Below the pieces are notes generated by a model, which worked only from the letters and a program-made list of their open reading frames with translations, did no database searches and was not told the origin of the DNA. A stretch of 64,000 nt of DNA from the NCBI RefSeq assembly GCF_003946865.1, contig NZ_QXTH01000001.1:62001-126000 (forward strand), in the 5' to 3' direction. This document shows, in pieces, positions 35,132 through 44,929 of the stretch. The stretch comes from Antribacter gilvus. Its GTDB lineage: Bacteria > Actinomycetota > Actinomycetes > Actinomycetales > Cellulomonadaceae. The translations under genes were made by a program, and so were the position numbers. Within the stretch, counting starts at the first letter, position 1. Each line of letters starts with the position of its first letter.

Positions 35132-35932
35132 GTGAACGCTCTCCCGGTCGCCAAGACCGCGCGTCCAGGTAACGCCCAAGCAGGCAGGAACGTCCAGCGG
35201 GTTGCCGTGATCATCCCCGCCAAGGACGAGGCTGAGCGCATCGCTGCGACGGTGCGCTCGGCTCGGGCGATCCCGCATGTCGACCTCGTGCTCGTCGTCG
35301 ACGACGGGTCGGAGGACAACACCCAGGACGTGGCGCGGGGCGCCGGGGCGGTCGTGGTGCGGCACTCGCACAACCGCGGGAAGGCTGCCGCGATGGAGAC
35401 GGGCGCCGCGGTGGTGGCGATGCGCGACGCCGAGGGGCGCCCGCCGAGGCTGTTGCTCTTCATCGACGGTGACCTGGGCGACACCGCCGTGAACACCGCG
35501 CCGCTGGTCCGTCCGGTGCGCGAGGGCGTGGCCGACGTCGCGATCGCACTCCTGCCCAAGCAGCCGGGCGCAGGCGGGCGAGGGATCGTCGTCGGCGCCG
35601 CCCGGCGTGCGATCGAGTCCATGACGGGGTGGAGCCCCACCCAGCCGCTCTCCGGGATGCGCTGCCTGACCCGTGAGGCGTTCGAGGCGGCGACGCCGCT
35701 CGCCCGCGGCTGGGGCGTCGAGACCGGCATGACCATCGACCTGCTCCGCCGGGGCTATGTCGCCGTCGAGGTGCCGTGCGACCTCCGGCACCGGGCGTCG
35801 GCGAACGACCTCCAGGGCCAGATGCACCGTGCCGCCCAGTACCGCGACGTCATGTTCGCCGTCGGCGCCCGCCGCGCGCGGGCTGCCGTCACCGGTGTGC
35901 GGCAGGCAGGTCAGCAGGTCGTCCGGAGCTGA
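35132..35932 (+). CDS. Family 2 glycosyltransferase
   Basis: 266 residues, single GT-A domain without membrane helices. AVIIPAKDEAERIAATV binds the nucleotide sugar; VLVVDDGSEDNTQDVA, HNRGKAAAMETGA and the DxD-like metal site FIDGDLGD follow. SGMRCLTREAFEAA and GWGVETGMTIDLLRRGY resemble dolichol-phosphate-mannose-synthase-like enzymes. Acceptor unknown; a lipid or cell-envelope precursor is likely. GTG 35132 has AGGACAG upstream. Its last 44 bp overlap the 3' end of the convergent giant membrane-protein gene. In several Gram-positive genomes such GT2 genes neighbour proteins of that type, suggesting a shared envelope pathway (inference). Confidence 0.88.
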   Translation: MNALPVAKTARPGNAQAGRNVQRVAVIIPAKDEAERIAATVRSARAIPHVDLVLVVDDGSEDNTQDVARGAGAVVVRHSHNRGKAAAMETGAAVVAMRDAEGRPPRLLLFIDGDLGDTAVNTAPLVRPVREGVADVAIALLPKQPGAGGRGIVVGAARRAIESMTGWSPTQPLSGMRCLTREAFEAATPLARGWGVETGMTIDLLRRGYVAVEVPCDLRHRASANDLQGQMHRAAQYRDVMFAVGARRARAAVTGVRQAGQQVVRS

Positions 35933-38900
35933 TGCCCTCGGGCGCCCGGGTGCCGGGCTCCCCCGGGTCGGGCGGCACGGCCGCGCCCGGCGGGAGGGGC
36001 GGCGTGGTCCGCAGCACCGTCAGCAGGATCAGGGGGACCGCCGGGATCAGGGCGATCATCGCGATCCGCACGCCGAAGTCGTTGACGACGGAGCCGAGCG
36101 CCGCGAGCGTCCACACCGCCAGGACGGCCGGCCGCAGCAGCGGCCACTCCTGCTCCGTCCGCAGGAACCAGTGCGGGGTCACGCGCTTCCGCACCGACGC
36201 GGGAGCGAAGAGGGCGACCGCCACAGCCACCAGGATCAGCACGGTGATCCAGACCGGGACGCCGCCCAGCACGGACCTCAGGGCGTATCCGGCCTTGCGG
36301 GCGAGCGTGGCCCACGCCTCGCCGTCGATCACCTGGCCCACGAACCGGCCCAGGTGCGAGCGCTGTTCCGTCGGCTGGAGCCAGTCGAGGACGCCCACCG
36401 CGCCCACGAGCGCCACGCCGGCGAGCGCGACGCCCGCGAACCGGGCGAACGTGAGCCGTAGCCCCGAGGCCGCGAGCCCCACCACCACGAAGGCCGGGAC
36501 GAGCACGAGCCCGCCGCCCAGGTCGGCCCCGAGCGTGGGCCACACGTCGACGGCCATCGCGACGACCGCGATGATCGTGACCGCCAGGGCAGCAGCCACC
36601 CGCCGCCCCCGCACCACCAGGGACTGGGCCAGCGCCGCGGCGAACACGACGGCCGCCACGGCGTAGACCGAGAACGTCGGGTTGCCGAACCCGTAGAACC
36701 GCGCCCCGTAGGTCGGGGCGGAGCCCAGCGGCGCCGCACGGTTGAGCGGGGTGCCGATGAGGGCGTCCACCGTCAGGACCAGGAACGTGATCGCGGCGAC
36801 CACGCCGGGGGCGACCCACGGGGGGTGGCGGGGGGCGAGCGCCGCGAGCCCGGCCACGCAGGCCGTCAGCACCACTGTGGACAGGACTAGCACCCAGCCT
36901 GCCGCGGGGAACCGCCACCAGTCGGCGAGGGACGCCAGGAAGCCGCCCACCGGGAGGGCGGCCAGGAGCAGGGCGGCGGTCTCGGCCGCCCGGCGGCGGC
37001 GTGGTCCCACGGCCCGGCCCGAGCGGGTGGCCCTCACGCCGACGACGAGGCAGGCCGCGGCGAGCACGATCCCGGCGTAGAACGGCACGTCGACGAGCCA
37101 GACGTACGCGGCCCGCCGCAGGTGGTCGCGCGACGTGAGATCGGCGAGCTCGTCCGCGACCGTGGCCGCGACCGCGGGCCGGACCTCGGCGCGCACGATC
37201 GGGGTGTCGTCGAAGCCGTCCGCACCGGTCCCCGCCGCCGTCAGGAGGGTGACCGGCACGTCCTGGATCCGCACGACGCCTGCCGTGCGCGTGGCGGTGC
37301 TCGCGAGGTACCCGGGCTGGCCGCCCTGGTTCGGCGACGGGCGCATGAGCGCGACCCCGAGCTCGAGCGGCGCACCCGGCACGCTCGCGGTGTCGACCAC
37401 GAGGATCGTCGCGTCGGTCGGCGCGGAGGCCACCACGCGGCGCACGGCGGCGTCCACGGCGGCGACCGCGTCGGCCCGGATCCGGGCGGCGTCCTCCGAG
37501 GCGGCGTCCACCGGGTCGAGGATCGCGCTCCCGGCGTCGACCACCGTGACAGGGCAGGCGAACGCCTCGTCGCGGACGGGGAAGGTGTCGTCGAGCGGGA
37601 GGTAGCGGTCGACCGTGCCGTCCGAGGCGGCCAGGGCCACCGCGGCGCCAGGGCCCACCGCTGTGGCGCAGGCCCCCGTGTCACGCAGTGCGTCGCCCAG
37701 CGACCCGAGGATGGCGGCATAGGCCGAACCGGCCTGGAGGCCGGTGAGGCGGTCCCAGCCGGCGACGGTGGCGGCGGTCGCGCCTTCCCCTCCGGACCCG
37801 GCGGCACCCGGCTCGACGACGAACGGAGGGCATACCCATCCCTCGTCGGTGGGGGTGTCGGAGACCTCCGCGAGCCGTCCCGCCGAGAGCGTCAGCCATC
37901 CGCCCTCGGCGCACCTGCTGGCGGCGCCGTTGGGGAGCGCCACGCCTGCCGCGTCGGCCCCGTCGGTGAGCAGCCCGGTCAGTGCCGGCGCGGCCGAGGT
38001 GCCGGTGGCGGCCGACGGCCGGACGTCGCCCCAGCGCAGACCGGCGGTACCGACGACGACCAGGGGCGTGCTCGGGTTCCCGACCACGTCCGCGCCGGCG
38101 CCCACCGCGTGGGACTCCTCGCCGGCGAGCCCGGTGCCGGACGCGCCGGGGAGCATCGCGGACGCCAGCAGCAGCACCACGAGCAGGCCCCCACCCAGGG
38201 CCGTCGTGGTCGCGGGCAGCAGCCACGTCTGTGCCCGGGCCCGGGGTACGGCCGCCGGGGGACCCGCCGCGGCGAGCCCGGCCGCGGCGAGCCCGGCCGC
38301 CGGGGCCTCGGCCGCGTGCAGGCTCATCAGGGCGAGTCCCGCGAGCAGCACGACCCCGGCGATGGCGACGCCCGAGTCGTTGAGGGCCGACCCTGCCCCT
38401 GCGACGACCACCAGCGCGACCACGGCGTGCCGCAGCACCGGCCGGGCGCCGTAGGCGTCGGCCAGCCCGGAGATCCGGAACCGGGTCGGGTGGAGCACCG
38501 CCCACGCAGCCGTGATCACGGCCAGGAGTGCCACCACGCCGGCGGGGTGGGCGACCGTGGCCCAGGCACCGGCTGCCTTCCCGGCGATCACGCCGAGCGC
38601 CTCGCCGTCGAGCACCCGCTGGACGAACGCGCCCAGGTGGGACGACGCCCCCGGAGCCAGCCAGTCCGCGACCGCCACCGCGGCCACGATCACGAGGGTG
38701 GCGGCGGCGACGGCGAGGAGCCGCCGGGCCGTGATCCGTACCCCGCCCACCAGGAGGGCCAGCACGGTGAACCCGGGCACGAGGGCGAGGATGCCGCCGA
38801 GGTCGGCACCGAACCGGGGGCCGCCGTCGACCACGGTCGTCACCACGCCGACCGCGACCACCGCCGCGACCGCCAGCCGGCGGCCGCGGCGGAGCGCATA

Positions 38901-40559
38901 GGCGGCCAGCCCGGCCGCGAGCACGACGCCCGCGGTCGCGTACACCGCGAACGTCATGTTGGTGAAGCCGTAGAACCGGGCGCCGAGCGCCGGCGACGGG
39001 CCGAGGAGCGACCCCTGCTGCAAGGTGGTGCCCGTGAGCCCGTCGACCGTCAGGACGAGCCAGGTGACGGCCGCCGCGGCTGTCACGAGCCGCCACGGGG
39101 ACGCCGGGAGCGCCCGGGACAGGACCCACGCCGCCAGGGCCGCGACGACGGCGCCCACGGCGACCGACGCCGTCAGCGCGAGCGTGGGCGCGGGCCACAC
39201 CCACCAGCGGGAGAGGGTCGCGAGCGAGGCCGCCACGGGTGCGGCCGACGCGAGCAGGCAGGAGGCGACGAGGAGCCGCCGCCGGCCGGTCCACAGGGCG
39301 GTGGTCACCGCGCCCGCGAGCAGGACCACGAGCGCCGCGAGGAACACGGGCAGCAGCGCGGGGATCGTCTGCGAGAGCACGTTGACGTACTGCCGGTTCT
39401 CCACGGTGCGCGCCACGTTCATGCGGCGTTCCTCGCCGTGCTCCAGGGGGTGCCCCACGATGGTCAGGACCGGCTCCGCGCCGCCGCCGGGGTCCGGTGC
39501 ACCCGGATCGCCGGTGGAACCCTGCCCGTCGTCCGGCACGGCCTCCTCGGGGAGCACCCCGGCGCTCTCGGCCGCGGTGGCGGTGAGGTCGACGAGCTGC
39601 ACGACGCCGACGGTCCGTGTGCCCTCGGACGAGAGCCACCGGGCCTGCGACTCTCCCGACGTCCAGTCCACGACCACCTGCAGACCCTGGGGGGCCAGCG
39701 GCGAGCCCGCGATGCCCGCGACGACCACGCGCGTGCCCTCGGGCAGCAGCCTGGTCAGGCGGCGCAGGGTGGCGTCGAGGCTGTCCAGCGCGTCATGACG
39801 GCCAGGGCCGTCGGGGAGCACCCCGGCGTCGACCATCGCCACGGGGCAGGCCGTGAGCAGCCCCGCCACCTCCGCGTCGGGCACAGGGTCCAGGGAGTCG
39901 ACGTACCGGGCGAGCCGTCCGTCGCTCCCGGCGAGGGCGGCGGCCGCCCCAGGACCCACGCCCGTGGTGCACGCGCCGCTCCGGCCGAGGAGCTCGCCCA
40001 GCGTGCCCGGCGTCCCCGCGCTCATCGCCGTCGGGTCCGTGGGGTCGGGCTGCGGCACGATCGTGGCCCACCCCGGGACGACGGCACCGGTCACGACCCC
40101 GGGCTGGTCCTCCGCCAGGACGGGTCGCGGCAGCGAGGTGCACGACGCCGGCAAGGTCGCCCCGAGCGGTTCGGTCACCCCGGGCTCGGGCTCGGCGGGC
40201 GCCACCGGGTCGGGCTCCGCGGACGCCGTGGACGCCACGCGCCGGCCGGCCGAGAGCGTGAGCCACGCGTCGAGCGGGCAGGTGAAGGGCGCGGCGGTCC
40301 GGACGTTCAGCGACGCCACCGAGCCGTCACCGATCATCCGCCACAGCGTCGGCGTCGAACCCCGGGAGACGTCAGGCCAGCGCAGCCCGCCGACGCCCAC
40401 CACGACGAGCGATTCCTCGCTGCCCGGGGCGAGGGCCGTGGTGGTGATCTGGACGCCGTCGGCGCGCGCCGCAGTGGCGCCGCCGAAGGTGCCCACCACC
40501 GAGGCCAGGACCGCGAGGAGGGCGACGGCCGAGGCGAGGAGGCGGGTACGGGGCATCAC
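35889..40559 (-). CDS. Giant membrane protein made of two homologous halves, function unknown
   Basis: 1556 residues with a signal peptide. Two units of about 770 residues share the same order: an extracytoplasmic domain (VVVGVGGLRWPDV about 53-64, ending WLTLSAGR about 99-106; again VVVGTAGLRWGDV about 833-845 and WLTLSAGR about 886-893), then a membrane domain of about ten helices containing GARFYGF (about 526 and 1284) and FGADLGG / LGADLGG. The extracytoplasmic part looks like an alkaline-phosphatase-superfamily fold, but metal ligands are not all evident. GTG 40559 is probably leaderless (TAGGCT, 6 nt upstream). It converges on and overlaps the GT2 gene. An envelope-assembly role is a guess. 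Confidence 0.8.
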   Translation of the reverse strand: MMPRTRLLASAVALLAVLASVVGTFGGATAARADGVQITTTALAPGSEESLVVVGVGGLRWPDVSRGSTPTLWRMIGDGSVASLNVRTAAPFTCPLDAWLTLSAGRRVASTASAEPDPVAPAEPEPGVTEPLGATLPASCTSLPRPVLAEDQPGVVTGAVVPGWATIVPQPDPTDPTAMSAGTPGTLGELLGRSGACTTGVGPGAAAALAGSDGRLARYVDSLDPVPDAEVAGLLTACPVAMVDAGVLPDGPGRHDALDSLDATLRRLTRLLPEGTRVVVAGIAGSPLAPQGLQVVVDWTSGESQARWLSSEGTRTVGVVQLVDLTATAAESAGVLPEEAVPDDGQGSTGDPGAPDPGGGAEPVLTIVGHPLEHGEERRMNVARTVENRQYVNVLSQTIPALLPVFLAALVVLLAGAVTTALWTGRRRLLVASCLLASAAPVAASLATLSRWWVWPAPTLALTASVAVGAVVAALAAWVLSRALPASPWRLVTAAAAVTWLVLTVDGLTGTTLQQGSLLGPSPALGARFYGFTNMTFAVYATAGVVLAAGLAAYALRRGRRLAVAAVVAVGVVTTVVDGGPRFGADLGGILALVPGFTVLALLVGGVRITARRLLAVAAATLVIVAAVAVADWLAPGASSHLGAFVQRVLDGEALGVIAGKAAGAWATVAHPAGVVALLAVITAAWAVLHPTRFRISGLADAYGARPVLRHAVVALVVVAGAGSALNDSGVAIAGVVLLAGLALMSLHAAEAPAAGLAAAGLAAAGPPAAVPRARAQTWLLPATTTALGGGLLVVLLLASAMLPGASGTGLAGEESHAVGAGADVVGNPSTPLVVVGTAGLRWGDVRPSAATGTSAAPALTGLLTDGADAAGVALPNGAASRCAEGGWLTLSAGRLAEVSDTPTDEGWVCPPFVVEPGAAGSGGEGATAATVAGWDRLTGLQAGSAYAAILGSLGDALRDTGACATAVGPGAAVALAASDGTVDRYLPLDDTFPVRDEAFACPVTVVDAGSAILDPVDAASEDAARIRADAVAAVDAAVRRVVASAPTDATILVVDTASVPGAPLELGVALMRPSPNQGGQPGYLASTATRTAGVVRIQDVPVTLLTAAGTGADGFDDTPIVRAEVRPAVAATVADELADLTSRDHLRRAAYVWLVDVPFYAGIVLAAACLVVGVRATRSGRAVGPRRRRAAETAALLLAALPVGGFLASLADWWRFPAAGWVLVLSTVVLTACVAGLAALAPRHPPWVAPGVVAAITFLVLTVDALIGTPLNRAAPLGSAPTYGARFYGFGNPTFSVYAVAAVVFAAALAQSLVVRGRRVAAALAVTIIAVVAMAVDVWPTLGADLGGGLVLVPAFVVVGLAASGLRLTFARFAGVALAGVALVGAVGVLDWLQPTEQRSHLGRFVGQVIDGEAWATLARKAGYALRSVLGGVPVWITVLILVAVAVALFAPASVRKRVTPHWFLRTEQEWPLLRPAVLAVWTLAALGSVVNDFGVRIAMIALIPAVPLILLTVLRTTPPLPPGAAVPPDPGEPGTRAPEGISSGRPADLPAAHR

Positions 40560-40617
40560 GCCGCCAGCCTACGTGCGGGCCCCCTCCTGGCGGGCGCCGC
40601 CTGTGGACAACCGGTGG

Positions 40618-41718
40618 TCACGGCGTGCGGACGTGCAGCGACGCGGGCTGGACCCACGTCTCCAGCTCGACGGCGCGGCCCAGGGGCTCGCCGTCGACCT
40701 GCGCCTGCTCGCTGCCCGTGACGCGCACCCGGACGCGCCGGGCCTTGGCGTGGTCGATGCGGCCGAGCTTCTCCGGGAGGTCGTTGCGCACGCCGAAGTT
40801 CTGCATCACGACCTCGCCGAACAGCTGGGCCCAGCCCACCATGCCGCCCCGGGTGTCGATGGCGGCGACGTCGAGCACGCCGTCGTCCACCACGGCGTCC
40901 GGGAGGAGGATGATGCCGCCCGGGAGCAGCCCGCAGTTGCCCACCAGGAGCGATCGGAGCCGCGTCTCCGCGGGCGGGGCGTCGTCCAGCCAGATGCGCG
41001 CGCGCATCCGCCGGCCGTGCAGGTGCGACAGCCCGGCCACGAAGTACGCGACCCAGCCCACCCTCTTCTTCAGGTCGGCGTCGGTGTCGGCGACCATCGC
41101 CGCGTCGAAGCCGAGGCCCGCGATCACCAGGAAGAGGTGCTCCGCCGAGGTGTCGCCGTCGTCGCCCTCGGCGAACTGGGCGACGCGGAGCCAGCCCACG
41201 TCGATCGCGCGCGTCCGGCCCGTCACCAGGACGTCCAGGGCGTCGTCGAGGGAGGTGACCGAGATGTCGAGGTTGCGAGCCAGGAGGTTGCCCGTGCCCA
41301 TCGGCACCAGGCCCATCGGCGTGCGCGTGCCCACCAGGGCCTCGGCCACCGCCCGGACCGTGCCGTCACCGCCGGCCGCGAGCACGATGTCGGCGCCGTC
41401 CTCGACGGCCTGCCGCGCCTGGCCGACCCCGGGGTCCTCGATGGTCGTCTCGTACCACCGGGGCTCCTCGAGGTCGTTGTCGGCGCAGAACTCCTTGACC
41501 TTGGCCTCCAGCTCGTCCACGCCCGCCTTCGAGGGGTTCGCGACGACGGCGATCCGCCGTGGGGTCGTCGGTACGGTCTGGACGTGCGTGACGCGCACGG
41601 GACCTGCTGCCTGGCGCTTGCGCATCCAGGCTTGCTGGGACCAGACCACACAGGCGACCACGAGGGCCGCGGTGGCGATGACGATCGCGGCGATGCCGAG
41701 CCATACCTGCCATTCCAT
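40618..41718 (-). CDS. Diacylglycerol-kinase-family lipid kinase
   Basis: 366 residues. One N-terminal membrane helix (residues 5-26) anchors a DAGK catalytic domain: RIAVVANPSKAG, the nucleotide loop ADIVLAAGGDGTVRAVAEALVG, PMGLVPMGTGNLLARNLDI, and the C-terminal beta-sandwich. It belongs to the YegS/DgkB group that phosphorylates diacylglycerol or related lipids, here held at the inner face of the membrane. ATG 41718 is probably leaderless (TAGATT, 6 nt upstream). Divergent from serS, 61 bp away. Confidence 0.9.
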   Translation of the reverse strand: MEWQVWLGIAAIVIATAALVVACVVWSQQAWMRKRQAAGPVRVTHVQTVPTTPRRIAVVANPSKAGVDELEAKVKEFCADNDLEEPRWYETTIEDPGVGQARQAVEDGADIVLAAGGDGTVRAVAEALVGTRTPMGLVPMGTGNLLARNLDISVTSLDDALDVLVTGRTRAIDVGWLRVAQFAEGDDGDTSAEHLFLVIAGLGFDAAMVADTDADLKKRVGWVAYFVAGLSHLHGRRMRARIWLDDAPPAETRLRSLLVGNCGLLPGGIILLPDAVVDDGVLDVAAIDTRGGMVGWAQLFGEVVMQNFGVRNDLPEKLGRIDHAKARRVRVRVTGSEQAQVDGEPLGRAVELETWVQPASLHVRTP

Positions 41719-41779
41719 ACAGGCAATCTATTGTGGATAACGGGTCGGACGCGCAGCAGCCACTCGGTAGGCTTCGGGT

Positions 41780-43051
41780 GTGATCGATCTCCGACTCCTC
41801 CGCGACAACCCCGACGTCGTCCGCGCGAGCCAGGTGGCCCGTGGTGACGACCCCGCACTCGTGGACGCGGCGCTCGACGCCGACGCGCGCCGGCGCTCCT
41901 CCTTCGCGGAGTTCGAGCAGCTGCGCGCCGAGCAGAAGTCGATGGGCAAGGAGGTCGCCCGCGCCCAGGGCGACGAGAAGCAGGCGCTCCTGGCACGCAC
42001 CAAGGCGATCGCCGAGCAGGTCAAGGCGCTGCAGGCCGACGCCGACACGGCGGACGTGCAGCTCAAGGAGGTCCTGTACTCCATCGCCAACGTGGTCGAG
42101 GGTGCGCCCCCCGGCGGCGAGGAGGACTTCATCGTCCTCCGCGAGGAGGGCACGATCCGCGACTTCGCCGCGGAGGGCTTCACGCCCCGCGACCACCTGG
42201 AGCTGGGCGAGGGCCTGGCCGCGATCGACACGCAGCGCGGCGCCAAGGTGTCGGGCGCGCGGTTCTACTTCCTCACGGGCGTGGGCGCCCGCCTCGAGCT
42301 GGCGCTGCTCAACGCCGCCATGGACCTGGCGATCGCCGAGGGCTTCACCCCCGTCATCACGCCCACGCTGGTCAAGCAGGAGACCATGCAGGGCACCGGG
42401 TTCCTCGGCAAGCACGCGGACGAGGTCTACCGCCTCGAGAAGGACGACCTCTACCTGGTCGGCACCTCCGAGGTGGCGCTCGCCGGCTTCCACAGCGACG
42501 AGATCCTCGACCTGGACGGCGGGCCCATGCGGTACGCCGGCTGGAGCGCCTGCTACCGCCGTGAGGCGGGGTCGGCTGGCCGGGACACCCGCGGCATCAT
42601 CCGGGTGCACCAGTTCCACAAGGTCGAGATGTTCAGCTACTGCCGTCCGGAGGACGCCGCGGCCGAGCACCAGCGCCTGCTGGGCTGGGAGGAGGCGATG
42701 CTCCAGAAGGCGGAGCTGCCGTACCGCGTGATCGACACGGCGGCCGGAGACCTCGGCTCGAGCGCCGCCCGCAAGTTCGACTGCGAGGCCTGGCTGCCCA
42801 CCCAGGACCGCTACCTCGAGCTCACCTCGACCTCGAACTGCACCACGTTCCAGGCGCGCCGGCTCGGCGTGCGGGAGCGTACGGAGGAGGGCACCACCCG
42901 CAACGTGGCCACGCTGAACGGCACCCTGGGCACGACACGGTGGATCGTCGCGATCCTCGAGAACCACCAGCAGGCGGACGGCTCCGTCTACGTCCCGGAG
43001 GGCCTGCGGCCCTACCTGGGTGGCCTCGAGGTCCTCGAGCCGGTCAAGTAG
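41780..43051 (+). CDS. serS: Seryl-tRNA synthetase
   Basis: 423 residues. The N-terminal long coiled coil (about 30-100: [23 protein letters not shown] and following) grips the tRNA long arm. The class II core has motif 2 ([26 protein letters not shown]) and motif 3 ([17 protein letters not shown]), with TSEVALAGF and [12 protein letters not shown] for serine binding. Length is standard. GTG 41780 is probably leaderless (TAGGCT at 41768-41773). A HAD hydrolase gene follows after 5 bp and is likely co-transcribed. No T-box, as expected for a leaderless gene. Confidence 0.97.
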   Translation: MIDLRLLRDNPDVVRASQVARGDDPALVDAALDADARRRSSFAEFEQLRAEQKSMGKEVARAQGDEKQALLARTKAIAEQVKALQADADTADVQLKEVLYSIANVVEGAPPGGEEDFIVLREEGTIRDFAAEGFTPRDHLELGEGLAAIDTQRGAKVSGARFYFLTGVGARLELALLNAAMDLAIAEGFTPVITPTLVKQETMQGTGFLGKHADEVYRLEKDDLYLVGTSEVALAGFHSDEILDLDGGPMRYAGWSACYRREAGSAGRDTRGIIRVHQFHKVEMFSYCRPEDAAAEHQRLLGWEEAMLQKAELPYRVIDTAAGDLGSSAARKFDCEAWLPTQDRYLELTSTSNCTTFQARRLGVRERTEEGTTRNVATLNGTLGTTRWIVAILENHQQADGSVYVPEGLRPYLGGLEVLEPVK

Positions 43052-43056
43052 CGCCG

Positions 43057-43881
43057 ATGGTTCCCGTCCCCGGGGCGCGCTCCGCGCAGTCCACCATGCT
43101 GGTCGCGCTCGACATCGACGGGACGCTCGTCACGTACGACGACGTGCTGTCCCCCGCCGCGCGTGACGCCGTGGCGGCCGTTCGCGCCGCCGGGCACCAC
43201 GTGGTGCTGGCTTCCGGCCGGTCGCTCGTGGCGATGACGTACGTCGCGGCGGACCTCGGGATCGAGACAGGCTGGATGGTGGCGTCCAACGGCGCCGTCA
43301 CCGTGCGTCTCGATCCCGAGGTGCCCGAGGGCTACGTGGTCGAGGACACCGTCACGTTCGACCCCGAGCCGGCGCTGCGGCTGCTGCGCGAGCACCTGCC
43401 GCACGCGCGGTACGCCGTCGAGGACGTGGGCCTCGGGTTCCGCATGAACGAGCTGTTCCCCGAGGGCGAGCTGAACGGCGAGCACCAGGTCGTCGCGTTC
43501 GACGAGCTGTGGGCGCGCGAGGTCACCCGTGTCGTCGTGCGCAGCCCCGGGGAGACGAGCGCCGACTTCCACCGGGTCGCCGCCGGGATGGGCCTCGAGG
43601 ACGTCACCTACGCGGTGGGCTGGTCCGCGTGGATGGACATCGCCCCGCAGGGGGTCTCGAAGGCCACGGCCCTGGAGAAGGTCCGTGCGGAGCTCGGCGT
43701 CGAACCGTCGCGCACCGTCGCCGTGGGCGACGGGCGCAACGACGTCGAGATGCTGCGGTGGGCCGCCCGCGGCGTGGCCATGGGCCACGCCGACGAGGTC
43801 GTTCGCGCGTCGGCCGACGAGGTCACCGGCTCGATCGACGACGACGGCGTGGTGGCGGTCCTCCGGTCGCTCGCGCCGTAG
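43057..43881 (+). CDS. HAD-superfamily (Cof/IIB) hydrolase
   Basis: 274 residues. Motif I is LDIDGTL with both Asp, motif II is the SGR segment (VVLASGRSLVAM), the Lys of motif III lies in GVSKATALEKVRAELG and motif IV is VGDGRNDVEML. The C2B-type cap sits between motifs II and III, marking the Cof-type sugar-phosphate or flavin-phosphate phosphatases. Substrate not predictable. ATG 43057 is 5 bp after serS and about 15 residues before motif I. It converges on map across 34 bp. Confidence 0.9.
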   Translation: MVPVPGARSAQSTMLVALDIDGTLVTYDDVLSPAARDAVAAVRAAGHHVVLASGRSLVAMTYVAADLGIETGWMVASNGAVTVRLDPEVPEGYVVEDTVTFDPEPALRLLREHLPHARYAVEDVGLGFRMNELFPEGELNGEHQVVAFDELWAREVTRVVVRSPGETSADFHRVAAGMGLEDVTYAVGWSAWMDIAPQGVSKATALEKVRAELGVEPSRTVAVGDGRNDVEMLRWAARGVAMGHADEVVRASADEVTGSIDDDGVVAVLRSLAP

Positions 43882-43915
43882 GGCGTCGGCCTCCCCGAAG
43901 GGGCCGCGCCCCGGG

Positions 43916-44695
43916 TCAGACCCGGGCCGTGAGGACCAGCGGGCCGTCCGCCGTGATGGCGATGGTGTGCTCGCTGTGCGCTCCGCGCGAGCCGTCGGCC
44001 GACCGGAGCGTCCAGCCGTCGGGGTCGGTCCAGATCTCGTCCGTGGTCTCGAGGAACCACGGCTCGATGGCGATCACCAGGCCCGGCTTCAGCGGGAAGC
44101 CACGGCCCTTGCGGCCGTTGTTCGGCACGTGCGGGTCACCGTGCATGGTGCGGCCCACGCCGTGCCCACCGAAGTCGGTGTTGATGGCGTAGCCCTCGGC
44201 GAGCGCGACCTCGGCGATGGCGGCCGAGATGTCGCCGATCTTGTTCCCGGCGACGGCTGCCGCGATCCCGGCGTCGAGCGCCACCTCGGTGGTCCGGATC
44301 AGCCGGGCGTCGGTCTCCGCGCGCCCGGGCAGCGGGTTGCCCACCACGAACGACTGTGCCGAGTCCGACACCCAGCCGTTCACCGACGCGGCGAAGTCGA
44401 TGCTGAGCAGGTCGCCGTCCTGGAGCGCGTAGTCGTAGGGCAGGCCGTGGAGCACGGCGTCGTTGACCGAGGTGCAGATCACCTTGCCGAACGGCATGGC
44501 GCCGAACGACGGGTGGTAGTCGATGTAGCACGACTCGGCCCCGCGGTCGCGGATCAGCTTGTGCGCGACCTCGTCGAGCTCCAGGAGGTTCACTCCCGGG
44601 GCGGCAGCGGCCCTGACGGCGGTGAGCACCTCGGCGACGAAGCGCCCGGCGGGCCGCATCTCCTCGATCTCGCGCGGGGTCCTCAGCTCGATCAT
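43916..44695 (-). CDS. map: Methionine aminopeptidase, type I
   Basis: 259 residues. All five metal ligands are visible in order: D in SIDFAASVNGW, D in GWVSDSAQSF, H in FGGHGVGRTMHGDP, E in IAIEPW and E in GAHSEHTIAI. YHPSFGAMPFGKVICTSVND is the type I substrate region. It removes the initiator Met co-translationally. ATG 44695 has AGGAGAGG upstream. Many actinobacteria carry two map genes; this one stands alone, not in the ribosomal-protein cluster, so it may be the second copy. Confidence 0.95.
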   Translation of the reverse strand: MIELRTPREIEEMRPAGRFVAEVLTAVRAAAAPGVNLLELDEVAHKLIRDRGAESCYIDYHPSFGAMPFGKVICTSVNDAVLHGLPYDYALQDGDLLSIDFAASVNGWVSDSAQSFVVGNPLPGRAETDARLIRTTEVALDAGIAAAVAGNKIGDISAAIAEVALAEGYAINTDFGGHGVGRTMHGDPHVPNNGRKGRGFPLKPGLVIAIEPWFLETTDEIWTDPDGWTLRSADGSRGAHSEHTIAITADGPLVLTARV

Positions 44696-44929
44696 GTCCG
44701 TCCTCTCCTGCACTGGCGCACCACGCGTGCGCGTGTGCGGGACAAGCCTACGACTGCTGGGGGGCCCTGTTTTGGGAGCGGTCTTTCGTAATGTATTCGA
44801 CATGCTCAGGTGGTGTGTCAGCGCTTGCATGTCCTTGCGAAACGCGGTTGCCTCAAGGGCAGGGGCCTGGCAGGGTCCCTTGCCGTACGAGCACGTCAAC
44901 CGAGCACCACGAAGCAGTGGAGGTACGTC
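44696..44929. other. Divergent regulatory region (map / sugar ABC operon)
   Basis: 234 bp without a gene. An AT-richer block at 44768-44800 (with TAATGT and TATTCG as possible -10 boxes) probably holds the ABC operon promoter. GCGAAACGC at 44838-44846 resembles a LacI-family half-site, but no full palindrome is present. Confidence 0.4.

Noticed and set aside
37122-40721. 1199-codon plus-strand frame opposite the giant membrane-protein gene
   Set aside because: His/Arg/Gly/Asp-rich antisense translation, without membrane segments or motifs.
41719-41779. Search for a tRNA-Ser next to serS
   Set aside because: The 61-bp region only holds two divergent leaderless promoters; no cloverleaf or T-loop sequence.
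43889-43906. CCCC-GAA-GGGG hairpin between the HAD and map genes
   Set aside because: Four-bp stem with poor extension; likely chance at this GC content, though some convergent termination must occur here.
44838-44846. LacI-like half-site upstream of the sugar ABC operon
   Set aside because: No second half at the right spacing, so a full operator is not supported.
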